This document shows, in pieces, positions 52,153 to 60,089 of a DNA stretch of 64,000 bases (its first letter is position 1; each line of letters starts with the position of its first letter). The position numbers and the translations under genes were made by a program. Source of the DNA: Bacteroidales bacterium M3 (GTDB lineage Bacteria; Bacteroidota; Bacteroidia; Bacteroidales; Muribaculaceae); assembly GCA_001689445.1 (NCBI GenBank), contig LUJN01000003.1:65983-129982 (forward strand). The letters run 5' to 3'. Below the pieces are notes generated by a model, which was given only the letters and a program-made list of their open reading frames with translations, searched no databases and was not told the DNA's origin.

Positions 52153-53934
52153 TCAGGTGGGTACTTCGATTGTCAGCCCGTCGTATGCAATCTTCACATT
52201 CGGGGGCAATGTCGGCTCCACGTCGGCGTGCAGCCCCATCTCATGACTGAGATGGGTGATGTATGCGACACGGGGCGACACTACTTTTATAACGTCAAGA
52301 GCCTGCGACAGGTTCATGTGCGATATATGCGGCGTGTGACGCAGGGCGTTTACCACCAGCGTATCGACGCCATGTATCATACGCAGCGTCTCGTCGGGTA
52401 CGACGCCCGCATCCGTTATATAGGCCAATGAGCCGATTTTGAAGCCTATCACAGGCAACTTATAGTGCATCACCGGCAACGGCGTGACCGTCAGGCCGTC
52501 GCCCACGTCAAAGGGACGGCCATCCACGATCCGCAGGTCAAACTTTGGCACACCCGGATAGGGATGCTCCTTGAAACAGTAAGGCAGGCGCGCACGAAGG
52601 TCGGCGGCGACATCAGCGCGGCAGTAGACCGGGATACCGTCGTCCTCCACGCAGTAGGGGCGCAGGTCGTCAATCCCCCCGACGTGGTCGTAGTGGCTGT
52701 GGGTGACAAGCACCGTGTCGACCCATGGGCTGCCGGCGGCAAGCATCTGCGAACGGAAGTCGGGCCCGCAGTCAATGAGAATCGAGCGATGCCCTACGGA
52801 GAGCAGTGCCGAGGTGCGCAAACGGCTGTCGCGCGGGTCGGCGGAGCGGCATGTCGCGCAGTCACACCCTATCTGCGGCACGCCGGTCGATGTGCCCGTG
52901 CCGAGGAATGTGAGCGTCATCGCCGACGGACGGCCTATGATGTTGACCTCGGGCCGGAGCAGGATGTGGTATTTCATAGCCACGCGCCCGATGACCCTGC
53001 CCATCAGCTCCAGGACATCACGCGGTGTGGCGTCGCCACGGTTGACGATGACAAGCGACTGTAGCGGATAGACCTGTGCCCCGCCGAGGATATGGCCCTT
53101 CATGCCGGCATGTTCGATGAGCCATCCGGCGGGCACCTTCACCCCGTCGGGCACGTCATAGTGGGGTATCTCGCCGAAACGGGCGCAAAGCATCCCGTAC
53201 TGCTCACGCGTGACGACGGGATTCTTGAAAAACGACCCCGCACTTCCCGTCTCGGACGGGTCGGGGAGCTTGGCACGGCGTATGGCGATGACACGCTCAC
53301 GCACATCCGCGGCAGTCAGGGACGGCTGCGCGGCCAACTCCCGCAACGGCCCGTAGTCAAGCACAAAACGCGGCACGCGGCTAAGGCGATAGCACACCTC
53401 GGTGACGATATACCGCCCGACGTTGCCGGGCCGCTTGAACACGCTGTCGCGATAGCCATAGCTGCACTCGGCGGCACTCCACCGCCGCATAGTGCCCGTA
53501 GCAACCTCGACAGTAGTCACGCTGTCGATGACATCCTTTGCCTCGACGCCATAGGCACCCACATTCTGCACCGCCGACGCCCCGACAGTGCCGGGAATAT
53601 AAGACAGGTTTTCCACACCATAATATCCCCGGGCGACGCACCATGAGACAAAATCGTCCCACGACACACCCGAGCCGGCGGTGACAATCACCTTATCGCC
53701 ATCCGCCCAGCTCTCATTGATGTAGCATATGCGGGAACGCAGCAATGTCCCCGGATAGTCGCACGCGAAAAGCAGGTTGCTCCCCTCCCCGACCGCCATA
53801 AGCGGCCCGGCTCCGAAATCGCGCAACGCCTGCAGCAGCTCCTCAACGGAGTCGTAGCAGACGTAACGCCGCGCCCTCACAGGAAGATGGAACGTAGTCA
53901 CATCCTTTAAGTCAAAATCCTGATATATTTCCAT
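52153..53934 (-). CDS. murB: MurB (UDP-N-acetylenolpyruvoylglucosamine reductase) fused to a PhnP-like MBL domain
   Basis: This single 593-residue frame holds two complete enzymes. Residues 1-334 are MurB. The FAD loop is VGEGSNLLF, followed by IPGTVGASAVQNVGAYG, Arg162 in YGYRDSVFK, catalytic Ser234 in GSAGSFFKNP and Glu329 in LRPEVNIIG. It reduces enolpyruvyl-UDP-GlcNAc to UDP-MurNAc for peptidoglycan. After only RPSA comes Met339 and a whole PhnP-like phosphodiesterase, with FLGTGTSTGVPQIGCDCATC and HxHxDH at His412-His417. The second enzyme may be made as a fusion or from an internal start at Met339. The normal MurB ends at about this point, so a lost stop codon probably joined two adjacent genes. 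Confidence 0.93.
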   Translation of the reverse strand: MEIYQDFDLKDVTTFHLPVRARRYVCYDSVEELLQALRDFGAGPLMAVGEGSNLLFACDYPGTLLRSRICYINESWADGDKVIVTAGSGVSWDDFVSWCVARGYYGVENLSYIPGTVGASAVQNVGAYGVEAKDVIDSVTTVEVATGTMRRWSAAECSYGYRDSVFKRPGNVGRYIVTEVCYRLSRVPRFVLDYGPLRELAAQPSLTAADVRERVIAIRRAKLPDPSETGSAGSFFKNPVVTREQYGMLCARFGEIPHYDVPDGVKVPAGWLIEHAGMKGHILGGAQVYPLQSLVIVNRGDATPRDVLELMGRVIGRVAMKYHILLRPEVNIIGRPSAMTLTFLGTGTSTGVPQIGCDCATCRSADPRDSRLRTSALLSVGHRSILIDCGPDFRSQMLAAGSPWVDTVLVTHSHYDHVGGIDDLRPYCVEDDGIPVYCRADVAADLRARLPYCFKEHPYPGVPKFDLRIVDGRPFDVGDGLTVTPLPVMHYKLPVIGFKIGSLAYITDAGVVPDETLRMIHGVDTLVVNALRHTPHISHMNLSQALDVIKVVSPRVAYITHLSHEMGLHADVEPTLPPNVKIAYDGLTIEVPT

Positions 53935-53943
53935 TTCTACCTA

Positions 53944-53964
53944 AGTATCTATTCAAAATCAATT
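53944..53964. mobile_element. Solo MITE end (AGTATCTATTCAAAATCAAT)
   Basis: This 21-bp piece matches the left MITE end at 17 of 19 positions and follows TA. No partner end or element body is seen: the stop codon of the next minus-strand gene begins at 53965. It looks like a remnant or a recruited end. Confidence 0.6.
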
Positions 53965-54891
53965 CTATCGCCTGAACTCCCACAACAGGCCGTCCTCAAA
54001 CAGCAGATAAGAGCCGTCGGGATAGCTCCACAGCTCGCCGAGACGGTCACGGCCATAGCGGCGCTTGATATCGGAGGGCGCACCGAGAGCGAGACGGCAC
54101 TCTTCACGGGTCATACCCTCGGCCACACGACTGTTGACAATGTTGTCCCAAACGGCATCGGACATGGAGGGATAGCGCGCACGCGGATTGTCAAAATAGA
54201 ATTGCGCGGGGAACGTGCGCGATGCCGCCGCCCCCTCACCTATTGCGAGATAGAGGAAATAGCTGCGTGCGAGGGCATCGGCATCGGTGAACCGCACACG
54301 CACGGGACACACGGTGTTGCCAACCGTGACATCCGTGACCGTGACCGGCACAAACCGCCGTCCCGACACGCTTTCACCTATGCTGTCATACCACAGGGAT
54401 GTGCGCGTGTAGAGCGTACGCCCGTCAAGACGGGCCGCCACGGAGTCGATGACACTCATCTCGACCGTAAACGGTATATCCACACGCCGACGCGATGCAA
54501 GCTCGGCGGCGGAGGCGTTCACCCTATAGAGGTACTCGGCCCCCCCATGTCCGGCAAACCGCAGGTCAACCGCACCGCCGCCGGTGACCGAGGGCACCTC
54601 GACACACCCCACGTATGAGAGAGTGTCACCCACAGCAGGGGGCAGGGCGTCGCCATCGCCGGCAAGGAGAATCGACAGCTTGGAGTCGGTCACTACCCAC
54701 TGTTTGCCCGGAATCCATCGTGCAAACGGCTCGTTGCCGATGTCGGCAAGATATGCCTCCTCGGAGGTTGTGCGCGTCATCTCGCGCCCCGCATCATCGG
54801 CATTGATGCGCGGGGTGCTCTCTATGCCCGTGAAACATCCCGTCACCGGCAACAGTAGCGGCAGCAGCGCCATAAGCACAATGCGCCCCAT
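53965..54891 (-). CDS. Lipoprotein with BamE/SmpA-like C-terminus
   Basis: I choose the ATG at 54889-54891 (308 residues); a start at 54924, 3 bp after the preceding gene, is also possible. The signal peptide ends in the lipobox PVTGC. The middle (about residues 60-240) is beta-rich and unrecognised. The last 60 residues (VAEGMTREECRLALGAPSDI... WSYPDGSYLLFEDGLLWEF) have the pattern of the SmpA/OmlA/BamE fold, in which a 'G-x-T-x-E-E' start is followed by a tyrosine-rich strand. It may therefore work in outer-membrane assembly, but the long middle part is atypical. It probably shares an operon with the prolyl oligopeptidase gene. Confidence 0.8.
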   Translation of the reverse strand: MGRIVLMALLPLLLPVTGCFTGIESTPRINADDAGREMTRTTSEEAYLADIGNEPFARWIPGKQWVVTDSKLSILLAGDGDALPPAVGDTLSYVGCVEVPSVTGGGAVDLRFAGHGGAEYLYRVNASAAELASRRRVDIPFTVEMSVIDSVAARLDGRTLYTRTSLWYDSIGESVSGRRFVPVTVTDVTVGNTVCPVRVRFTDADALARSYFLYLAIGEGAAASRTFPAQFYFDNPRARYPSMSDAVWDNIVNSRVAEGMTREECRLALGAPSDIKRRYGRDRLGELWSYPDGSYLLFEDGLLWEFRR

Positions 54892-54927
54892 GGCACTGCC
54901 GCCTCCAGACAATCCTATACCCATCTA

Positions 54928-57057
54928 CTATTTGCAGGAGGGCGTGACACCCATATTATTGAATATGAACGTGTATATGTCGGTCTGCTCGTCGATAATC
55001 TTCGACACCGGCTTTCCGGCCCCGTGTCCGGCATTGGTCTCGATGCGTATCAGCTTGGGTGCATCCCCGGTATCGGCCGCCTGCAATGTGGCGGCATACT
55101 TGAACGAGTGGGCCGGGACAACACGGTCGTCATGGTCGGCAGTGGTGACGAGAATGGCGGGATACTTCTTCCCGTCAGCAACATTGTGTATCGGCGAGTA
55201 GCCGAGCAGATACTGTGCCATCTCGGGGGAGTCGGCACTCGTGCCATAGTCGCTTGCCCAGTTCCATCCTATAGTGAACAGGTGATAGCGCATCATGTCC
55301 ATCACTCCTACCGACGGGATGGCAACCCGGAACAGCTCGGGACGCTGGTTGACGGTAGCACCGACGAGCAGGCCTCCGTTGGAGCCTCCGGCCACGGCTA
55401 TGCGCGAGGGATTGGTCCACCCTTCACGTATGAGGTATTCGGCTGCGGCGGCAAAGTCATCAAAGACATTCTGCTTCTGCATCTTCGTACCCGCAAGATG
55501 CCACGGCTCGCCATACTCGCCCCCGCCACGCAGGTTGGCCTGGGCATATATGCCCCCGTTCTCAAGCCACAGCATACGCTGTGAGGAGAAGGACGGCTCA
55601 AGCGAGATGTTAAAGCCGCCGTAGCCATAGAGGTACACGGGGTTGTCTCCTGTGCGGGTGACACCTTTCTTATAGGTGATGAACATCGGTATCTTTGTGC
55701 CGTCCTTTGAGGGGTAGAACACCTGCTCGGTCACATAGTCGTCCATATTGACACCCTTCAGGGAGGTGGCGCGGTATAGCTGCGAGTCCCCCGTGTTCAC
55801 GTCATATCGGTATATGGTGGTCGGGGTGGTGAAAGAGATGAAGGAGTAGAACATCTCGGGACTCTTGTCGGAAACCGAGGCGTACACCGACCCGTAGCCG
55901 GGGAGTGCGACCTGACGAACCGGCTTGCCGTCAAGGCCATAGACCCAAAGCTGCTGCGAGGCATCCTTGCTGTAGACGAGCACCAGTTTGTTGCGGTCGG
56001 CAATCTCGGCACTCTGCAACACCCCCTCCCCCTCGGGGACAAGCTCGCGCCAATGCTCGCGGGCGGGATTGTTGACATCGGCCACCATCAGCCTGTAGCG
56101 TGGCGCGCCCCAGTTGGTGAGGATATACATCCTGCCGTCCACCACGTCAATCACGGCTGCGCCGTAATCCTGTGACGGCTCTATGACAGTCCAAGGCTTG
56201 GAGGTGTCGAATGCATCCTCCATGCGCTTGATGCGCAACGAATTGCCAAGGCCCTCACCGCTGCCATAGAGAATTATGACGCTCTCATCCTCGGGCACCT
56301 GCACCGAGAAGAAGTGGAGCGGATGCTCCTCATCTATATATATGAGGCGGTCATCGGCCTGCGGCGTGCCGAGCTTATGGTAGTAGATGCGCTGGCACTC
56401 GTTGGCATTGGAAAATTCCTTTCCCTCGGCGGGCTGCGCATACGCGCTGTAGAAGAATCCGTCGCCCATCCACGATGCGCCGGTAAACTTGGCCCACTCT
56501 ATATGGTCGTCGAGGAGCTGGCGGGAATCGGTATCCATCACATACAGTTCAGCCCAGTCGGAGCCGTTGCGCGAAACCTTGTAGGCCGTATGCTTGCCGT
56601 CATTGGACATGTATATGCCTGTGAGGGCGACCGTACCGTCGGCACTCAGGAGATTGGGGTCAATGAAAACCTCAGGCGTGCCGCCGAGCGAATCGACACG
56701 GTAGAGAATGCTTTGGTTTCTCAATCCGTCATTCTCATAGAAATAGTAGCGTCCGTCATGCATCTTGAAGGGCATGCCGGGCTTTACGTAGTCGTTGAGT
56801 GCCGTGAGGCGGCGTTTTATGGCATCGCGAAACGGGATAGTGTCGAGATATGAGCGGGTAACCCGGTTTTCGGCCTTGACCCACGCGGCGGTAACGTCCG
56901 ACGTGTCGTCTTCAAGAGGACGATAGGGGTCGGCGACCCGTTTTCCAAAATATTCATCGACAGTACCGTCAGACGGCGCGACAGGATAGGCCGGCTGTCG
57001 GGCAGAGGCTCCGGCAGCGGTGAGGGCCAACAGGGAGATAGCCATTATCTTCTTCAT
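54928..57057 (-). CDS. Prolyl oligopeptidase (S9A)
   Basis: From the ATG at 57055-57057 (signal peptide ISLLALTAAGASA) the product has 709 residues. It has a seven-bladed propeller and an alpha/beta-hydrolase domain. The triad is Ser559 (VAGGSNGGLLVG), Asp in TTADHDDRVVPAHSFKYAA and His in IETNAGHGAGKP. It cleaves after proline in peptides up to about 30 residues; the signal peptide places it in the periplasm, where it may finish peptide breakdown. A -7 box (TACTTTTG) at 57115-57122 supports this start. The longer frame to 57096 adds no homologous residues. Confidence 0.95.
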   Translation of the reverse strand: MKKIMAISLLALTAAGASARQPAYPVAPSDGTVDEYFGKRVADPYRPLEDDTSDVTAAWVKAENRVTRSYLDTIPFRDAIKRRLTALNDYVKPGMPFKMHDGRYYFYENDGLRNQSILYRVDSLGGTPEVFIDPNLLSADGTVALTGIYMSNDGKHTAYKVSRNGSDWAELYVMDTDSRQLLDDHIEWAKFTGASWMGDGFFYSAYAQPAEGKEFSNANECQRIYYHKLGTPQADDRLIYIDEEHPLHFFSVQVPEDESVIILYGSGEGLGNSLRIKRMEDAFDTSKPWTVIEPSQDYGAAVIDVVDGRMYILTNWGAPRYRLMVADVNNPAREHWRELVPEGEGVLQSAEIADRNKLVLVYSKDASQQLWVYGLDGKPVRQVALPGYGSVYASVSDKSPEMFYSFISFTTPTTIYRYDVNTGDSQLYRATSLKGVNMDDYVTEQVFYPSKDGTKIPMFITYKKGVTRTGDNPVYLYGYGGFNISLEPSFSSQRMLWLENGGIYAQANLRGGGEYGEPWHLAGTKMQKQNVFDDFAAAAEYLIREGWTNPSRIAVAGGSNGGLLVGATVNQRPELFRVAIPSVGVMDMMRYHLFTIGWNWASDYGTSADSPEMAQYLLGYSPIHNVADGKKYPAILVTTADHDDRVVPAHSFKYAATLQAADTGDAPKLIRIETNAGHGAGKPVSKIIDEQTDIYTFIFNNMGVTPSCK

Positions 57058-57114
57058 CGGGGGTTTGATTATTACTGGTATGAGATATATTGACACATAT
57101 ATAATGTATATTTA

Positions 57115-57122
57115 CAAAAGTA
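57115..57122 (-). promoter_or_regulatory. Candidate -7 element of the prolyl oligopeptidase gene
   Basis: The minus strand reads TACTTTTG, 57 bp upstream of the ATG at 57057. The -33 region is a weak match. Confidence 0.5.
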
Positions 57123-57315
57123 CATAGAATCCCGCTCATTTCCCACAGGGTGGAAGATAAAAATCCGGGGGACGTTGCAAAACCGCCGATTCCCCACCCT
57201 GTAGGGAGAGCAATACATGATCAGTCAACCCGCAAAATTCGGAGGAAAATTTCTGTAGAAAAACTGCGATTCCAGTGTCAAAAATATGGTGGACGCAAGC
57301 CCGAGAAAGCTCCGT

Positions 57316-57379
57316 TGTAACAAGTATGTAATTACTGTGACACAATCGTGTAATATTTGTGTGACAAGCGTGTAACATA
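57316..57379. repeat. Three imperfect ~21-bp direct repeats (TGTGACAnnnCGTGTAA type)
   Basis: TGTAACAAGTATGTAATTA, TGTGACACAATCGTGTAATA and TGTGTGACAAGCGTGTAACA follow at about two helical turns' spacing. Such phased repeats can be binding sites for a regulator, here upstream of the ECF sigma gene (distance about 290 bp). Confidence 0.55.
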
Positions 57380-57592
57380 GCCCAATAGTTTATCATTCAG
57401 CGGATTATGACGATATTTTGTTACAATTGTTACAATTTTGAATTATTATTGAAGCCTTTTTGTAACATTATTTTAATATTTTTATATCTTTGATTATCAG
57501 CATCTTACAAGCATTTTTTGAGCCATTTCCAATAATTGACAAAAAATTTTTCTCAAAAATATTTTTTAATTAAAATTATTTGTATATTTGCA

Positions 57593-57600
57593 ATGTCATC
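57593..57600 (+). promoter_or_regulatory. Candidate -7 element of the ECF sigma gene
   Basis: TATATTTG lies 72 bp upstream of the ATG in an A/T-rich region; no clear -33 TTTG at proper spacing was seen. Confidence 0.5.
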
Positions 57601-57672
57601 ACGAAAGAACGAGGTGACAAAAAAGCGAGAATTATAACAAACAAAATCATACATACCTAAAAATTTTCAACT

Positions 57673-58182
57673 ATGAGTTCCAAGAATTTCCAAGCCAAAC
57701 TGATGGGATTGCAAAGTAACCTCCTTAATTTTGCCTACATCCTCACTTCCAACCGCGACGACGCGATGGACCTCTTGCAGGACACCACCCTCAAGGCTTT
57801 AGACAATGAGGAAAAATATGTGGACAATGTTAATTTTAAGGGTTGGGTGTTCACTATCATGCGCAACATCTTTATCAACAACTATCGTCGCGTGGTGCGC
57901 TCGGCAACAATCATCGACCAGACCGAGGATCTCTACCACCTCAATCTCCCGCAGGACTCGGGCATCGAGACCCCCGAAGGTTCGGTAGCCGTGAAAGAGA
58001 TTTCGGCAGCAATCGAGGAATTTACCGATGAGTACCGCATCCCCTTCTCGATGCATGTGGCCGGCTACAAGTACAACGAGATAGCCGAAAAGATGAACCT
58101 CCCGCTCGGCACAGTGAAGAGCCGCATCTTCTTCGCCCGCAAGCGTCTCCAGGAGCAGTTTAAGGACTACCGTCTCGACTGA
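57673..58182 (+). CDS. ECF-type RNA polymerase sigma factor
   Basis: The 169-residue product has sigma region 2 (FAYILTSNRDDAMDLLQDTT, FKGWVFTIMRNIFINNYRR) and region 4 (YKYNEIAEKMNLPLGTVKSR, IFFARKRLQEQF). Region 3 is absent, which defines the ECF group. No anti-sigma factor is encoded next to it, unlike SusC-linked ECF sigmas, so its control must be different. It has a long AT-rich upstream region with phased repeats and a downstream hairpin. The regulon cannot be inferred. Confidence 0.94.
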   Translation: MSSKNFQAKLMGLQSNLLNFAYILTSNRDDAMDLLQDTTLKALDNEEKYVDNVNFKGWVFTIMRNIFINNYRRVVRSATIIDQTEDLYHLNLPQDSGIETPEGSVAVKEISAAIEEFTDEYRIPFSMHVAGYKYNEIAEKMNLPLGTVKSRIFFARKRLQEQFKDYRLD

Positions 58183-58343
58183 CAACAACGGGTCACACCC
58201 GATTGAATACCTCCCTCAAGAGCCGTCTCAACCAAAATTCAAGTACTTACACCCTCTCTCCCCAGAGATGAAAAGCAATTACAGAAACAACGGCTTGGAA
58301 AGAAAGATATAAAAATTGAGTATGAGTAATCTATTATGAAAAA

Positions 58344-58387
58344 ATGGGCATGAGGGCCGCTCGGATTGACCGGGCGGCCCTCATGCC
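58344..58387. terminator. Bidirectional GC-rich hairpin
   Basis: GGCATGAGGGCCGC pairs with GCGGCCCTCATGCC around a partly paired loop, preceded by an A run (58338-58343). It separates the sigma gene from the convergent small-protein gene. Confidence 0.7.
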
Positions 58388-58414
58388 GTCTATGACAATG
58401 CGGTCAAGAACGGC

Positions 58415-58645
58415 TCAATCACGGTTACGGGAGCTGCGCTCCATATCCTGCTCGCGCTCACGACGCAGGCGTTCACGCTTCTTCATGGCGAAGTGGAGCA
58501 GCAATATCACGCAGAGCGTGGTGATGATGATGCCGAAGTAGTAGAGATAATTGCCTTTCTGGAACTCAGGGTAGCCGATATAGCTCATGACGGCAAGGTA
58601 AGCCAGGAGGCAAAGTGGAATGACAGTAGAGCGTTTGAGTTTCAT
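58415..58645 (-). CDS. Small two-helix membrane protein
   Basis: The 76-residue product has two hydrophobic helices, VIPLCLLAYLAVMSYIGYP and YFGIIITTLCVILLLHFAM. A strongly basic and acidic tail (KKRERLRREREQDMERSSRN) probably lies in the cytosol. Similar proteins are common in Bacteroidales and have no known function. It lies 82 bp from the convergent exonuclease side and is probably expressed alone or from the exonuclease promoter. Confidence 0.75.
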   Translation of the reverse strand: MKLKRSTVIPLCLLAYLAVMSYIGYPEFQKGNYLYYFGIIITTLCVILLLHFAMKKRERLRREREQDMERSSRNRD

Positions 58646-58694
58646 GGTCTGATTCGGGTAAGTGTTTAGAGGGTGCTTAACGAATTGCGGGATG

Positions 58695-59333
58695 TCAGCC
58701 TGCTGCGGGAGGAGTGTACGCCGGAGATTCCGAGGGGATAAACTGACCGGACTTCAGGTAGTTGTAGATATTCAGGCACGCCCAGGCGTCAATCGCGGCA
58801 TAGACCTGCTGTGGGATGGAAAGCTGCGCGGCCTCCCAGTTGCTCAGACGCTGCCCCTTGGAGATGCGCGCTCCAAAGATGATGCCATAGATTTTCTGCA
58901 AGCTCGCGTCGGCGATGTTATAGTCGCGCACCATTGCCTGTAACTCCACATATCCCCGAGGCTCAAACTCGGCTATCTTGTGGAGCACGTGGAAATCGTC
59001 CTTGAGCGACAGGCCCACCTTTACGATGCTCTCATCCTCAAAAAACTCACGAAGTCCGTCGGTAAACCCTATTTTGTTGATACGGAAAAGGTAACACATG
59101 TCGGGCACCGCCACCTGAAGAAGGGCGACCTGATGGCTGCTCCCCTTGCGGAAAGAGGGGCGCGTCTCGGTGTCGATGCCGACAATGCCATGCCTGCGCA
59201 GGTCAGCGAGCGCATCCCCGACGGCCGACGGGTCGTCGATGACACAGATGCGCCCGTGATACTCGACCACCGGCATCATGGAGAGCTGTTCCTTGGTTAT
59301 GGTGACTGCCTGTGTTGTTGTGTTGGTTTCCAT
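58695..59333 (-). CDS. DEDD-type 3'-5' exonuclease (RNase D-like domain)
   Basis: The 212-residue product has the exonuclease motifs Asp54-x-Glu56 in GIVGIDTETRP, LSLKDDFHVLH and IDAWACLNIYNYL, so it belongs to the DEDD (RNase D/WRN-like) group. It lacks an HRDC domain, so it is a single-domain enzyme that trims RNA or DNA 3' ends. The start is supported by a promoter with perfect spacing at 59368-59399. Confidence 0.92.
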   Translation of the reverse strand: METNTTTQAVTITKEQLSMMPVVEYHGRICVIDDPSAVGDALADLRRHGIVGIDTETRPSFRKGSSHQVALLQVAVPDMCYLFRINKIGFTDGLREFFEDESIVKVGLSLKDDFHVLHKIAEFEPRGYVELQAMVRDYNIADASLQKIYGIIFGARISKGQRLSNWEAAQLSIPQQVYAAIDAWACLNIYNYLKSGQFIPSESPAYTPPAAG

Positions 59334-59367
59334 AAACTTCGGGAGCGTGACATTCCCGCTTTTTCGG

Positions 59368-59399
59368 CAAAGTTAGCGAATATATGCATACACTGCAAA
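59368..59399 (-). promoter_or_regulatory. Promoter of the exonuclease gene
   Basis: On the minus strand TTTG (59396-59399), 20 bp, then TAACTTTG (59368-59375), a near-perfect match 35 bp upstream of the ATG. Confidence 0.75.
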
Positions 59400-59435
59400 C
59401 TTTACCGCACACCACAGTGCCGCAAGAGGTATATT

Positions 59436-60086
59436 TTAAGATTTTTTGAGCGGAACAGAGGGTACATCAATCATTTCAACGCCGGGAAACTCACGGGCAA
59501 GATAGCGTGATATAAATCCGTGAGTATCGGCCGCTATCATGGGGTCGGTGTCGAAATGGGTGTTGTAGAGCACCGCCCGTAGCGGGATATTGCGGCTCTT
59601 CACCGCCTCAAACGACAGGATGGTATGGTTGATGGAGCCGAGGCTGCCGTTGGTGACGAGCGCGAGAGGAAGCCGGCGCGACGCCACATAGTCGATGGTG
59701 AATGTGGTGTCGTCAATCGGGACCATCAGTCCCCCCGCCCCCTCGACGAGCACGACGTCATAGCGGGCGGCAAGCGTCGCCGTGGCAGCGTCAATCGCGC
59801 CCAGGTCAATCTCGCGGCGGTCGATTGACGCGGCAAGCTGGGGGGAGGCTGGATAAGAGAATATCACCGGGGCGGTCGTGTGGTCGGTGTCCTCGGGGAG
59901 CATCCCGGTGCCCATGATGGCACGGTGTATGTCTATATCCTCCGAATACCCTTGGTTGCCGGTCTGTATGAATTTCTGCGTGACAACACTCTTGCCGCCG
60001 TCCATCATGCGGCGTGCCCACCAGCCGGTGGCATAACTTTTCCCGGCATCGGTGTGTATACCGGAGACAAATATCACTTCTGACAT
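59436..60086 (-). CDS. bioD: Dethiobiotin synthetase
   Basis: The 216-residue product has the P-loop VSGIHTDAGKS (Lys16), KFIQTGNQGYSED and the VEGAGGLMVPI motif of BioD. It closes the ureido ring of 7,8-diaminopelargonate with CO2 and ATP. The gene is last in the bioA-bioF-bioGC-bioD unit and starts 3 bp after the bioGC stop. No bioB lies in the window, so the final step must be encoded elsewhere. Confidence 0.96.
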   Translation of the reverse strand: MSEVIFVSGIHTDAGKSYATGWWARRMMDGGKSVVTQKFIQTGNQGYSEDIDIHRAIMGTGMLPEDTDHTTAPVIFSYPASPQLAASIDRREIDLGAIDAATATLAARYDVVLVEGAGGLMVPIDDTTFTIDYVASRRLPLALVTNGSLGSINHTILSFEAVKSRNIPLRAVLYNTHFDTDPMIAADTHGFISRYLAREFPGVEMIDVPSVPLKKS

Positions 60087-60089
60087 GCT

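Larger units (their letters stand above)
57123..57672. other. 550-bp divergent intergenic region
   Basis: Very AT-rich towards the sigma-factor gene. It contains an ACAGGGTGG/CCACCCTGT inverted repeat (57147-57205), three imperfect direct repeats at 57316-57379 and the promoter at 57593-57600. An 86-residue minus-strand frame (57136-57396) overlaps these and is not supported. Confidence 0.65.

Noticed and set aside
57147..57205. REP doublet at the ACAGGGTGG/CCACCCTGT inverted repeat
   Set aside because: The arms are inverted, and GTAG occurs once (in CCCTGTAGGGAG), but the arms are not themselves hairpins headed by GTAG, so it does not fit the pattern.
57136..57396. 86-codon minus-strand frame upstream of the prolyl oligopeptidase gene
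   Set aside because: Cys- and His-rich random composition, overlaps inverted and direct repeats, no promoter.
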